A stretch of DNA of 6,369 bases from NCBI GenBank assembly GCA_027080605.1, contig JALWRO010000125.1, positions 1 through 6,369 on the forward strand. The letters run 5' to 3'. Below the pieces are notes generated by a model. That model was not told where the DNA came from and did no database searches. It saw only the letters and a program-made list of their open reading frames with translations. Position numbers and translations under genes: made by a program. Below, in pieces: positions 1-6,343 of the stretch (its first letter is position 1; the number at the start of each line of letters is the position of its first letter). The DNA comes from Campylobacterales bacterium. GTDB taxonomy: Bacteria > Campylobacterota > Campylobacteria > Campylobacterales > QNZT01.

Positions 1-772
1 GTTCTTTCCTCTTTGCAGGACCGACAGGTGTCGGTAAACAGAAGTCGCCAAAAAACTGGCGGAGACGCTGGGTGTGCATTTTGAGCGTTTTGATATGAGT
101 GAATATATGGAAAAACACAATGTCGCCAGATTGATCGGTGCGCCTCCGGGATATGTCGGTTATGAAGAGGGCGGTCAGCTGACCGAAGCGATCCGCAAAC
201 ATCCTTATACCGTTCTTTTGCTCGATGAGGTGGAAAAAGCACATCCCGATGTCATGAATATTCTGTTACAGGTGATGGACAGTGCGACACTGACAGACAA
301 TGACGGAATCAAAACCGATTTCAGAAATGTCATTATTATCATGACCAGTAACCTCGGTGTCAAATCCGCGCCGCAGGTCGGTTTCCACAAAGATGAAACA
401 CACAAAGCGGAGTCAGCTATCGGCGACTTCTTTGCACCGGAGTTCAGAAACAGACTCGATGCAGTGGTGCACTTCAGACCACTGGGTGAAGATGTAATGG
501 TGCATATCGTCGAGAAATTTCTTCATGAACTCGAAGAGCAGCTTGCAGAGAAGAAAATCACCATCGAAGCGACGATGGAGGCGAAAAAATATTTTGCCGA
601 AAAAGGTTTTGATCCGACACTTGGTGCAAGGGTTATGAGCCGGGTCATTCAAGATGAAGTCAAAACACCGCTGACCGACGAAGTACTCTTCGGAAAACTG
701 CAAAACGGTGGAATTGTCAAACTTTCTATGAAAGGTGACAAACTCCAGATTGACTATGAGTCTGCGAAGTAG
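1..772 (+). CDS. clpA: ATP-dependent Clp protease ATP-binding subunit ClpA, C-terminal part (5' end outside window, frameshifted)
   Basis: This is the ATPase that unfolds substrates and feeds them to the ClpP peptidase in the cytoplasm. Only the second AAA+ module (D2) is visible, about 255 residues of a protein usually near 730-760. In order I see Walker A GPTGVGK (18-38), the pore loop GYVG (149-160), Walker B LLLDE ending at about 229, sensor 1 TSN (344-352), VGF (377-385) at the place of the ClpP-docking IGL/IGF tripeptide, the arginine-finger region FRNRLD (443-460) and sensor 2 GAR (623-631). The C-terminal D2-small domain is complete and ends at TAG 770-772. The VGF loop separates ClpA from ClpB, which lacks it. 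Upstream of position 38 the protein continues in another frame because one A seems to be missing after the Walker A lysine; the GTG at 74 is therefore not a real start. The 3' end overlaps aat, suggesting co-transcription. Confidence 0.93.
36..41 (+). other. Probable 1-base deletion (frameshift) in the clpA Walker A codons
   Basis: Codons from 18 read G-P-T-G-V-G-K in one frame, ending with AAA at 36-38. The expected next residues T-E-V-A-K-K-L-A-E are found only if one A is added, so that the sequence reads AAA ACA GAA. In the downstream frame TAA at 35-37 closes the reading frame immediately upstream. The lesion lies in an A-run 40 bases from the window edge, so a sequencing or assembly error is the simplest explanation; a true mutation would destroy D2 ATP binding. 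Confidence 0.85.
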
Positions 773-1424
773 GACATTGATCCCCGAAGTCAATCGCTAC
801 TCTTACATCTTCCCCGATCCCAGAGAAGCCTCCGCAGAGGGGCTGGTCGCCTGGGGAGGCGACTTAAAGCCGGATCGTGTTATATCCGCCTATCTGCAGG
901 GAATCTTCCCCTGGTACAACGAAAACGACCCCGTTCTCTGGTGGTCCCCCGATCCCCGTCTCGTACTTTATCCTAAAGATATCAAAATTTCCAAAAGCCT
1001 CCGACGCAGTATGAAAAAATTTGAAGTCAGAACAGACACAAATTTTGAAGCAGTCATGCGCAAATGCCGCGATGTCCGCGTTTTGAATGATGAAGGCACG
1101 TGGATTTTGGAAGAGGTAATCCAGAGTTATGTTGAAATTCATAAAAAAGGACTCGCAAAATCGTTTGAAGTCTATTATGAAGACGAACTTGTCGGTGGGT
1201 TATACGGCATTGATCTTGGCAAAATATTTTGCGGTGAGTCAATGTTCCAAACCAAAAGCGACGCCTCCAAAACCGCGCTGGTACATCTGGCGCGGTATTG
1301 TCTGGAAAACGGGTATGAACTGATTGATTGTCAGGTGCCGTCAGATCATTTGAAGAGGATGGGGGCTGTGGAGATGGGAAGAGGGGAGTTTTTGGATGTG
1401 CTGGAGGGGAGTTTGAACGTATAA
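756..1424 (+). CDS. aat: Leucyl/phenylalanyl-tRNA--protein transferase (L/F transferase)
   Basis: The enzyme transfers Leu or Phe from aminoacyl-tRNA to proteins with N-terminal Arg or Lys, marking them for ClpS/ClpAP. From the ATG at 756 it has 222 residues, near the 234 of E. coli Aat. Family motifs are GGDL (34-37), GIFPWY (49-54), LWWSPDPR (61-68), EGTWI (113-117), ELVGGLYG (144-151), FCGESMF (158-164), SKTAL (171-175) and LIDCQV (189-194). E161 and Q193 align with E. coli Glu156 and Gln188, which are implicated in catalysis. The start is uncertain. GTG 735 and ATG 756 both lie inside clpA and lack a well-placed Shine-Dalgarno. TTG 777 would give MIPEVNRY, a more typical N-terminus, with GAAG at 765-768 upstream. 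With ATG 756 the gene overlaps clpA by 17 bases, which suggests translational coupling. The 3' end is unusually G-rich. Confidence 0.95.
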   Translation: MSLRSRTLIPEVNRYSYIFPDPREASAEGLVAWGGDLKPDRVISAYLQGIFPWYNENDPVLWWSPDPRLVLYPKDIKISKSLRRSMKKFEVRTDTNFEAVMRKCRDVRVLNDEGTWILEEVIQSYVEIHKKGLAKSFEVYYEDELVGGLYGIDLGKIFCGESMFQTKSDASKTALVHLARYCLENGYELIDCQVPSDHLKRMGAVEMGRGEFLDVLEGSLNV

Positions 1425-1476
1425 CACCTTTTTAATTTAATTTTAAATAAAATAGATATATTTTATTTTAGGTGTT
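1423..1476. repeat. Nested inverted repeats in the aat-gmd gap
   Basis: An outer 7-bp perfect pair, AACACCT (1423-1429) and AGGTGTT (1470-1476), encloses an inner 10-bp perfect pair, AAATAAAATA (1445-1454) and TATTTTATTT (1459-1468), with a 4-base loop GATA. The inner stem contains only A and T and no T-run follows as in an intrinsic terminator. The right outer arm contains the AGG that probably serves as ribosome binding site for gmd, so pairing of the outer arms would cover it. It could instead be an operator or a chance product of AT-rich sequence. Confidence 0.5.
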
Positions 1477-1478
1477 TT
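1430..1478 (+). promoter_or_regulatory. Putative promoter and leader of the gmd-led glycan operon
   Basis: This stretch is almost pure A/T between much more GC-rich genes, and the housekeeping pair clpA-aat ends just before it. TATATT at 1457-1462 is a possible -10 element; no convincing -35 is seen, though -35 elements are often weak in Campylobacterota. AGG at 1470-1472, six bases before the ATG at 1479, is a reasonable ribosome binding site. Read-through from aat is not excluded, since no clear terminator is present. Confidence 0.35.
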
Positions 1479-2627
1479 ATGAAAAAAGTTGCACTCATCA
1501 CAGGTATCACAGGACAAGACGGCAGCTATCTGGCGGAGTTTTTACTCAAAAAAGGCTACATCGTACACGGTGTCAAAAGAAGAACATCTCTTTTTAACAC
1601 AGACCGTATAGATCACCTCTACCAGGATCCTCATGTAGAGAACAGAGATTTTATCCTCCACTACGGTGATATGACAGACAGTCTCAATCTCACCCGTATC
1701 ATTCAGCAGGTGCAACCCGATGAGATCTACAACCTGGCGGCGATGAGCCATGTGGCTGTCTCTTTTGAAGAGCCTGAGTATGTCGCCAACGCAGACGGTA
1801 CCGGAACCCTCAGAATCCTCGAAGCGGTCAGACTCCTTGGACTGGAGAAAAAGAGCAGAATCTATCATGCAAGTACCAGTGAACTCTACGGAAAAGTACA
1901 AGAGACTCCACAAACCGAAAAAACACCCTTCTACCCTAGAAGCCCCTATGCCGTTGCCAAGATGTACGCCTACTGGATTACCGTCAACTACAGAGAAGCG
2001 TACAATATATTCGCCTGTAACGGAATTCTTTTCAATCATGAATCTCCGGTAAGAGGTGAGACATTTGTCACCAGAAAGATTACCAGAGCAGCATCTAAAA
2101 TAGCCCTGGGGCTACAGGATAAACTCTACCTCGGAAATCTCGATGCCAAAAGAGACTGGGGACATGCCAAAGACTATGTACGCATGATGTGGATGATCCT
2201 GCAGGCAGATGAACCTGAAGACTGGGTCATTGCTACCGGAAAAACCACAGCCGTCAGAGACTTCGTACAGATGGCATTTGATTATGTGGGTATAGAATTG
2301 GAATTCAAAGGTAAAGGTGTCGATGAAAAAGGTGTTGTCTCTTATATCAATGAAGCAAGATTTAACGAAAGAGCCTCCAAAAGTTCTCTGAAACCCAAAG
2401 AACTGCTTGGCAAAGAGATTGTCGCCGTCGATCCGAGATACTTCAGACCCACAGAAGTTGATCTGCTTCTTGGCGATGCCACCAAAGCCAAAGAGAAACT
2501 GGGATGGATACCGGAGTATACCCTCAATGAACTGGTCGATGAAATGATGGAGAGTGATTTGAAGCTTATGACTAAAGAACAATATCTTAAAGATGGCGGC
2601 TACACCATTCTAAACTATTTTGAGTAG
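1479..2627 (+). CDS. gmd: GDP-mannose 4,6-dehydratase
   Basis: This cytoplasmic extended SDR enzyme converts GDP-D-mannose to GDP-4-keto-6-deoxy-D-mannose, the first step to GDP-L-fucose and related deoxyhexoses. The 382-residue product is full length for the family. The NADP-binding motif TGITGQDG is at 8-15, followed by RRTS (34-37, the usual NADP-phosphate region) and HYGDMTD (61-67). The catalytic residues fall at the same numbers as in E. coli Gmd: T133 and E135 in STSELYG, and Y157 and K161 in SPYAVAK. NHESPVRGETFVTRK (186-200) is a family signature, and the C-terminal RPTEVDLLLGD (323-333) is also typical. ATG 1479 has AGG six bases upstream. fcl follows after nine bases, so the two are surely one transcript. 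A GDP-manno-heptose dehydratase role, as in some Campylobacter, cannot be excluded from sequence alone, but the fcl partner makes mannose the better guess. Confidence 0.96.
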   Translation: MKKVALITGITGQDGSYLAEFLLKKGYIVHGVKRRTSLFNTDRIDHLYQDPHVENRDFILHYGDMTDSLNLTRIIQQVQPDEIYNLAAMSHVAVSFEEPEYVANADGTGTLRILEAVRLLGLEKKSRIYHASTSELYGKVQETPQTEKTPFYPRSPYAVAKMYAYWITVNYREAYNIFACNGILFNHESPVRGETFVTRKITRAASKIALGLQDKLYLGNLDAKRDWGHAKDYVRMMWMILQADEPEDWVIATGKTTAVRDFVQMAFDYVGIELEFKGKGVDEKGVVSYINEARFNERASKSSLKPKELLGKEIVAVDPRYFRPTEVDLLLGDATKAKEKLGWIPEYTLNELVDEMMESDLKLMTKEQYLKDGGYTILNYFE

Positions 2628-2636
2628 AGAAAAACG

Positions 2637-3599
2637 ATGCAAAAAGACAGTAAGATTTACGTTGCAGGACACAGAGGACTCGTAGGTTCCGCGATCGTCA
2701 AAAATCTGCAACAAAAAGGATATACCAATATCATCACCAGAACACACAGTGAACTGGATCTGATTGACCAGCAAGCTGTAGGAGAGTTTTTTCAGACCGA
2801 AAAACCTGAATATGTTATACTGGCAGCGGCAAAAGTAGGCGGTATTGTAGCGAACAACACTTACAGAGCTGACTTCATCTATGAAAACCTCCAAATACAA
2901 AACAATGTCATCCACCAAAGCTATCTACACAATGTCAAAAAGCTTCTTTTTCTCGGAAGTACCTGCATCTACCCCAAAAACTGCCCGCAACCGATGAAGG
3001 AGGAGTATCTGCTCACCGGTGAATTGGAATATACCAATGAACCCTATGCCATCGCCAAGATAGCGGGTATCAAGATGTGTGAGTCTTATAACTTGCAATA
3101 CGGCACAAACTTTATAAGTGTGATGCCGACCAATCTCTACGGACCAAATGACAACTTTGATCTGGAAACTTCACATGTACTACCTGCACTGCTTCGAAAA
3201 ATGCATGAGGCAAAGATAAATAATCAATCAAAAGTTGATATTTGGGGGAGCGGGAAGCCGAGAAGAGAGTTCTTGTATAGTGATGATATGGCAGATGCTT
3301 GTGTCTTCATTATGCAAAAAAGGGATTTTAAGGATATCTATCCTGGTAGTACTGTGGTACGAAATACGCACATCAATATTGGTACGGGTGAAGATATTAG
3401 CATTAAAGACTTGGCTTTATTAATCAAAAGGATTGTAGGCTATAAAGGAGAACTCTATTTTGATAAAAGCAAACCTGACGGTACGCCTGTCAAGCTAACA
3501 GACCCATCAAAACTGCATACTTTGGGCTGGAAGTATAAAACAGGGCTTGAAGAAGGTATACAAAGTGTTTATATGTGGTATTTGAGGCATTATGTTTGA
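2637..3599 (+). CDS. fcl: GDP-L-fucose synthase (GDP-4-keto-6-deoxymannose 3,5-epimerase/4-reductase)
   Basis: The enzyme epimerises the Gmd product at C3 and C5 and reduces it with NADPH to GDP-L-fucose. The product is 320 residues, the usual length. It has the nucleotide-binding motif GHRGLVGSA (11-19) and AAAKVGGI (63-70). The active site is S108 in GSTCIYP with C110 next to it, Y137 and K141 in EPYAIAK, and H180 in the SHVLPALLRK segment. These correspond to E. coli Ser107, Cys109, Tyr136, Lys140 and His179. GSGKPRREFLYSDDMADA (204-221) is the family's substrate-domain signature. A weak AGAGA precedes the ATG. The 3' end overlaps wzx by eight bases. The first half uses C-ending codons like gmd, while codon use becomes T/A-ending from about 3190, suggesting a composition break inside the gene. 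Also called wcaG. Confidence 0.95.
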   Translation: MQKDSKIYVAGHRGLVGSAIVKNLQQKGYTNIITRTHSELDLIDQQAVGEFFQTEKPEYVILAAAKVGGIVANNTYRADFIYENLQIQNNVIHQSYLHNVKKLLFLGSTCIYPKNCPQPMKEEYLLTGELEYTNEPYAIAKIAGIKMCESYNLQYGTNFISVMPTNLYGPNDNFDLETSHVLPALLRKMHEAKINNQSKVDIWGSGKPRREFLYSDDMADACVFIMQKRDFKDIYPGSTVVRNTHINIGTGEDISIKDLALLIKRIVGYKGELYFDKSKPDGTPVKLTDPSKLHTLGWKYKTGLEEGIQSVYMWYLRHYV

Positions 3600-4911
3600 A
3601 AAACTCAATGCTCTTAAAAAGCATGAAGGTTTTATGAAGTATTTTAAGAATACCTCCTGGCTTTTTGCTGAAAAAATTCTTCGTATGGTTGTTGGACTTT
3701 TTGTAGGTATTTGGGTGGCTCGATATTTGGGTCCTGAGCAGTTTGGGCTTTTTAGTTATGCACAAAGCTTCGTTGGACTCTTTACAGCTGTTGCTGCTTT
3801 GGGCTTAGATGGTATTGTTGTCAGGGAGTTGGTAAAGGATGAAAGTTCTAGAGATGAGTTGATGGGTACGGCTTTTTATCTGAAGCTTATGGGTGCTTTT
3901 TTGGTATTGGTACTACTGGGTATCGCTGTAAATTTTACCTCTAACGATACCCAGGCAAGTACTCTAATCTTCATCATAGCAAGTGCTACAATATTTCAAA
4001 GCTTCAATGTAGTGGATATGTACTTCCAAAGCAAAGTGATGAGTAAGTATGTAGTATATGCAAATATCATCGGCCTTTTTATCTCATCTATCGTCAAAGT
4101 GGCACTCATTCTCTCAAAAGCACCGTTGGTAGCGTTTGCATGGGTGGTGCTTTTTGATAGTGTGATATTGGCATTTGGATATGGATACTATTATCTCAAA
4201 AGTACTTATTCTTTTAAAAGTTGGAAGTTTGATAAACATGTGGCAAAGAATTTGCTTGCTGATAGTTGGCCGTTGATACTGAGTGGTATCGTCATATCTA
4301 TCTATATGAAGATAGATCAGGTGATGATAAAAGAGATGCTTGACAATAATGCCGTAGGACAGTACGCTGCTGCTGTGAGACTGAGTGAGGCATGGTACTT
4401 TATACCTATGGTCATAAGTTCATCACTTTTCCCAGCTATAATAAATGCGAAAAAGATAAGTGAAGAGTTGTACTATAGAAGATTGCAAAGATTGTATGAT
4501 GTGATGGTATGGTTGGCTATAGCCATAGCACTTCCTATGACATTTTTAAGTGACTGGGTTGTGAACTTACTTTATGGTGAAGAATATAGTGAAGCTGGTG
4601 GGATATTGATGATATATATATGGGCTGGTATTTTTGTATTTTTAGGAGTAGTAAGTAGTAAATGGTTTATTGCTGAAAATTTACAAATGCTATCGTTTTG
4701 GAGAACTTTCTGGGGTGCAATAATAAATATTTTTTTAAATATATTTTTGATACCAAAATATAATATTTATGGAGCAGCAATTGCGACATTAATATCTCAA
4801 ATGATTGCATCATATGTATTTCATGCTTTTAGAAAAGAACTATTACATACATTTATTATGCAATCAAAAGCTATTTTCTTCCCTGCTCTCTTCATATATA
4901 ATAAACTATGA
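3592..4911 (+). CDS. Wzx-type oligosaccharide flippase (polysaccharide biosynthesis membrane protein)
   Basis: This inner-membrane protein of the Polysacc_synt/MOP group probably flips undecaprenyl-linked oligosaccharide to the periplasm in a Wzx/Wzy-type pathway. At 439 residues it has about twelve hydrophobic segments, roughly 30-45, 55-75, 95-115, 124-140, 154-176, 178-200, 222-240, 262-285, 303-325, 336-358, 368-388 and 392-412. The N-terminal stretch with WLFAEKILRM and ARYLGPEQFGLFSYAQS (43-59) is typical of RfbX/Wzx proteins, and the central IYMKIDQVMIKEML (237-250) is also conserved. ATG 3592 overlaps the fcl end by eight bases and has GAGG at 3584-3587. A second ATG at 3634 has AAGG at 3626-3629 and gives MKYFKNTSWLF. 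I keep the upstream start because its HEGFMKYFKN lead fits relatives as I remember them. Composition turns markedly AT-richer from about 4440. The transported glycan cannot be told from sequence; wzx would be the usual name. Confidence 0.9.
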   Translation: MFEKLNALKKHEGFMKYFKNTSWLFAEKILRMVVGLFVGIWVARYLGPEQFGLFSYAQSFVGLFTAVAALGLDGIVVRELVKDESSRDELMGTAFYLKLMGAFLVLVLLGIAVNFTSNDTQASTLIFIIASATIFQSFNVVDMYFQSKVMSKYVVYANIIGLFISSIVKVALILSKAPLVAFAWVVLFDSVILAFGYGYYYLKSTYSFKSWKFDKHVAKNLLADSWPLILSGIVISIYMKIDQVMIKEMLDNNAVGQYAAAVRLSEAWYFIPMVISSSLFPAIINAKKISEELYYRRLQRLYDVMVWLAIAIALPMTFLSDWVVNLLYGEEYSEAGGILMIYIWAGIFVFLGVVSSKWFIAENLQMLSFWRTFWGAIINIFLNIFLIPKYNIYGAAIATLISQMIASYVFHAFRKELLHTFIMQSKAIFFPALFIYNKL

Positions 4912-4929
4912 ATTTATCTATTCAAAGTT
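4904..4929. repeat. Imperfect hairpin spanning the wzx stop codon
   Basis: AACTATGAAT (4904-4913) pairs with ATTCAAAGTT (4920-4929) at nine of ten positions around a six-base loop, overlapping the wzx TGA at 4909-4911. No T-run follows, so it is not a standard terminator. In such AT-rich sequence it could be chance, or a weak mRNA structure between wzx and the epimerase gene. Confidence 0.3.
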
Positions 4930-4958
4930 ATACTGAGAGATTATAAAAGGATATAAAA
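4929..4958 (+). promoter_or_regulatory. Gap before the epimerase gene: possible -10 and a strong ribosome binding site
   Basis: The 47-base gap between wzx and the epimerase is the only one in the glycan block longer than ten bases. TATACT at 4929-4934 matches five of six bases of the -10 consensus, but no -35 is evident. AAAAGGA at 4945-4951, seven bases before ATG 4959, is a good Shine-Dalgarno. The ribosome site is solid; the promoter is speculative. Confidence 0.35.
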
Positions 4959-5861
4959 ATGAAAAATAAAATTATATTAGTAACAGGTGGAGCAGGTTTT
5001 GTCGGTAGTCATTTGTGTGAGAGATTGCTAAATGAGAAAAGTGATGTGTATAGTTTGGATAACTATTTTACAGGTGATACAAATAATCATATTGAAGGAG
5101 TTGAATATATCAAAGGTGATACAAAAGATATATTTAAACTCATAGATTTTACTCCTGATATTATATATCACTTAGGAGAGTATAGTAGGGTTGAACAGTC
5201 ATTTGATGATATGAGAATAGTTTATGAATATAATAAAATAGGAACATTTGAACTACTTGAGTTTGCAAGGAAGAAAGGCTCAAAAGTTGTGTATGCAGGT
5301 AGTTCTACTAAATTTGGAGATGGCGGTATCGCACGAAATACATCACCTTATGCTTGGACAAAAGCAAGTAATACGGAATTGGTTATAAATTATGGTAATT
5401 GGTATAATATTAATTATGCTATCACTTATTTTTATAATGTATATGGTTTTCGTGAAATACAGTATGGTAAATATGCTACACTTATAGCATTATTTAAAGA
5501 GAAAATGAAAAACAATGAGCCACTTACAATCGTAAGTCCAGGAACCCAAAGGAGAAACTTTACATATATTGACGATATTGTCAATGGTCTTATCTTGGTT
5601 GGAAAAGATGGATACGGAGATGAATTTGGCATAGGTGGAGATGAGGCTTATTCTATATTGGAAGTTGCTGAAATGTTTTTGGGAATGAAGATAGATGATG
5701 CGATAAAAGAGAGAAAAGTCAAAATGTTACCTGAAAGACGAGGAAATAGAATGAGTGCGGAAGTTATTACTGATAAAACTAAAGCTCTTGGATGGAAACC
5801 TCAAGCTAAATTGATAGATTGGATAGAGTATTTGAAAAACAATAATTGGGAGATAAAATGA
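4959..5861 (+). CDS. NAD-dependent sugar-nucleotide epimerase/dehydratase (extended SDR), substrate unknown
   Basis: This is a cytoplasmic sugar-nucleotide modifying enzyme of the GalE/RmlB-like extended SDR family. Its 300 residues are slightly short for the group. The NAD-binding motif TGGAGFVGSH lies at 9-18 and an acidic residue follows strand 2 (D34 in SLDNYF), as in NAD-preferring members. The catalytic elements are S115-S116-T117 in AGSSTKFG and Y131/K135 in SPYAWTK. GTQRRNFTYIDDI (195-207) is the usual substrate-domain signature. Only about 15 residues separate the Ser/Thr and Tyr, against 24 in the Gmd and 29 in the Fcl of this window, so the loop between them is short. LGEYSRVEQS (72-81) replaces the more common LAAxxxVxxS pattern. 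It could be a 4-epimerase or a 4,6-dehydratase; I cannot name the sugar. Context implies it makes a building block for the same surface glycan. It ends in an ATGA overlap with the glycosyltransferase. Confidence 0.88.
   Translation: MKNKIILVTGGAGFVGSHLCERLLNEKSDVYSLDNYFTGDTNNHIEGVEYIKGDTKDIFKLIDFTPDIIYHLGEYSRVEQSFDDMRIVYEYNKIGTFELLEFARKKGSKVVYAGSSTKFGDGGIARNTSPYAWTKASNTELVINYGNWYNINYAITYFYNVYGFREIQYGKYATLIALFKEKMKNNEPLTIVSPGTQRRNFTYIDDIVNGLILVGKDGYGDEFGIGGDEAYSILEVAEMFLGMKIDDAIKERKVKMLPERRGNRMSAEVITDKTKALGWKPQAKLIDWIEYLKNNNWEIK
5848..5852 (+). promoter_or_regulatory. Ribosome binding site that fixes the glycosyltransferase start
   Basis: GGGAG lies five bases before ATG 5858, inside the epimerase gene. 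It favours this ATG over the in-frame TTG at 5846, which overlaps the site itself. The ATG overlaps the epimerase TGA as ATGA (5858-5861), a classic arrangement for re-initiation. Confidence 0.6.
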
Positions 5862-6343
5862 GTGAATTTGTGCCATCAAAACCGCTTGAAACGGCAGTTT
5901 TATTTTTAGTTTTCAATAGACTTGATACTACTAAACAAGTTTTTGAAGCTATAAAAGAAGCCAAACCTCCCAGATTATACATAGCAGCAGATGGAGCACG
6001 AAAAGATAAAAGTGGTGAAGAAGAGGAAGTAAAAGCAGTTCGTGAATATGTGATGAAAAATATTGATTGGGATTGTGAAATTAAAACACTTTTTAGAGAA
6101 AAAAATTTCGGTTGCAAATATGCTGTAAGTGGTGCAATTGACTGGTTTTTTGAAAATGAGGAGCAGGGGATTATTTTAGAAGACGACTGTTTACCCAGTC
6201 AAAGCTTTTTTTGGTTTTGTGAGGAGTTGTTAGAAAGATATAAGGATGATATGAGAATTTTTATGATAGCGGGCACTTCATATTTATTCAATGAATATGA
6301 AGCTATAAATGACTACTTTTTTTCAAAATATATAAGTATATAG
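5858..6343 (+). CDS. Sugar transferase / family 2-like glycosyltransferase, N-terminal half, interrupted by in-frame TAG
   Basis: This resembles the GT-A fold nucleotide-sugar transferases often annotated as hemolytic protein HlpA-like or sugar transferase, cytoplasmic or membrane-associated enzymes that add a sugar to the growing glycan. The readable product is 161 residues, about half of the usual length near 300. ETAVLFLVFNRLDTTKQVF (11-29) is the first strand and helix, YIAADGAR (41-48) follows, REKNFGCKYAVSGAIDWFF (80-98) is a strongly conserved segment, and LEDDCLPS (107-114) holds the acidic metal/nucleotide-sugar motif. The reading then reaches YFFSKYISI and TAG at 6341, exactly where relatives continue with a WGWATW motif. 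The codons after the TAG give GWENWKTR in the same frame to the window edge. So the gene is either a nonsense pseudogene or carries a base error; the true 3' end lies beyond the window. Donor and acceptor sugars are not predictable. Confidence 0.85.
   Translation: MSEFVPSKPLETAVLFLVFNRLDTTKQVFEAIKEAKPPRLYIAADGARKDKSGEEEEVKAVREYVMKNIDWDCEIKTLFREKNFGCKYAVSGAIDWFFENEEQGIILEDDCLPSQSFFWFCEELLERYKDDMRIFMIAGTSYLFNEYEAINDYFFSKYISI

Noticed and set aside
74..76. GTG as a start codon of a short ClpA-like protein
   Set aside because: The conserved Walker A and following residues lie upstream of it, and it begins mid-domain; it only looks like a start because of the frameshift at 36-41.
413..793. 126-residue open frame on the minus strand across the clpA/aat junction
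   Set aside because: It lies opposite the conserved clpA D2 and aat N-terminus, has no recognisable domain, and is explained as a shadow of the coding strand.
828..860. Inverted repeat GCCTCC...GGAGGC in the 5' part of aat
   Set aside because: It lies within the conserved coding region ASAEGLVAWGGD, is short, and follows from codon choice for Ala/Gly residues.
1361..1409. Four G-runs at the aat 3' end (1361-1365, 1376-1378, 1383-1386, 1406-1409) as a possible G-quadruplex
   Set aside because: The spacers are about 10, 4 and 19 bases, too long for a stable fold, and the region encodes the normal Gly/Glu-rich Aat C-terminus.
1445..1478. Intrinsic terminator for the clpA-aat operon
   Set aside because: The stem has no G or C and there is no T-run in the correct place after it, so it lacks both features of a terminator.
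1542..2039. 165-residue minus-strand open frame inside gmd
   Set aside because: It sits fully opposite a strongly conserved Gmd region with catalytic residues in the right places. Its translation resembles no protein I know.
4648..4661. GTAGTAAGTAGTAA short direct repeat in wzx
   Set aside because: It is only a codon-level coincidence in the Val-Val-Ser-Ser coding region, with too few units for a slipped-strand switch.
5846..5848. TTG as start of the glycosyltransferase
   Set aside because: It adds only four residues, overlaps the GGGAG ribosome site, and the ATG at 5858 has correct spacing and an ATGA overlap.
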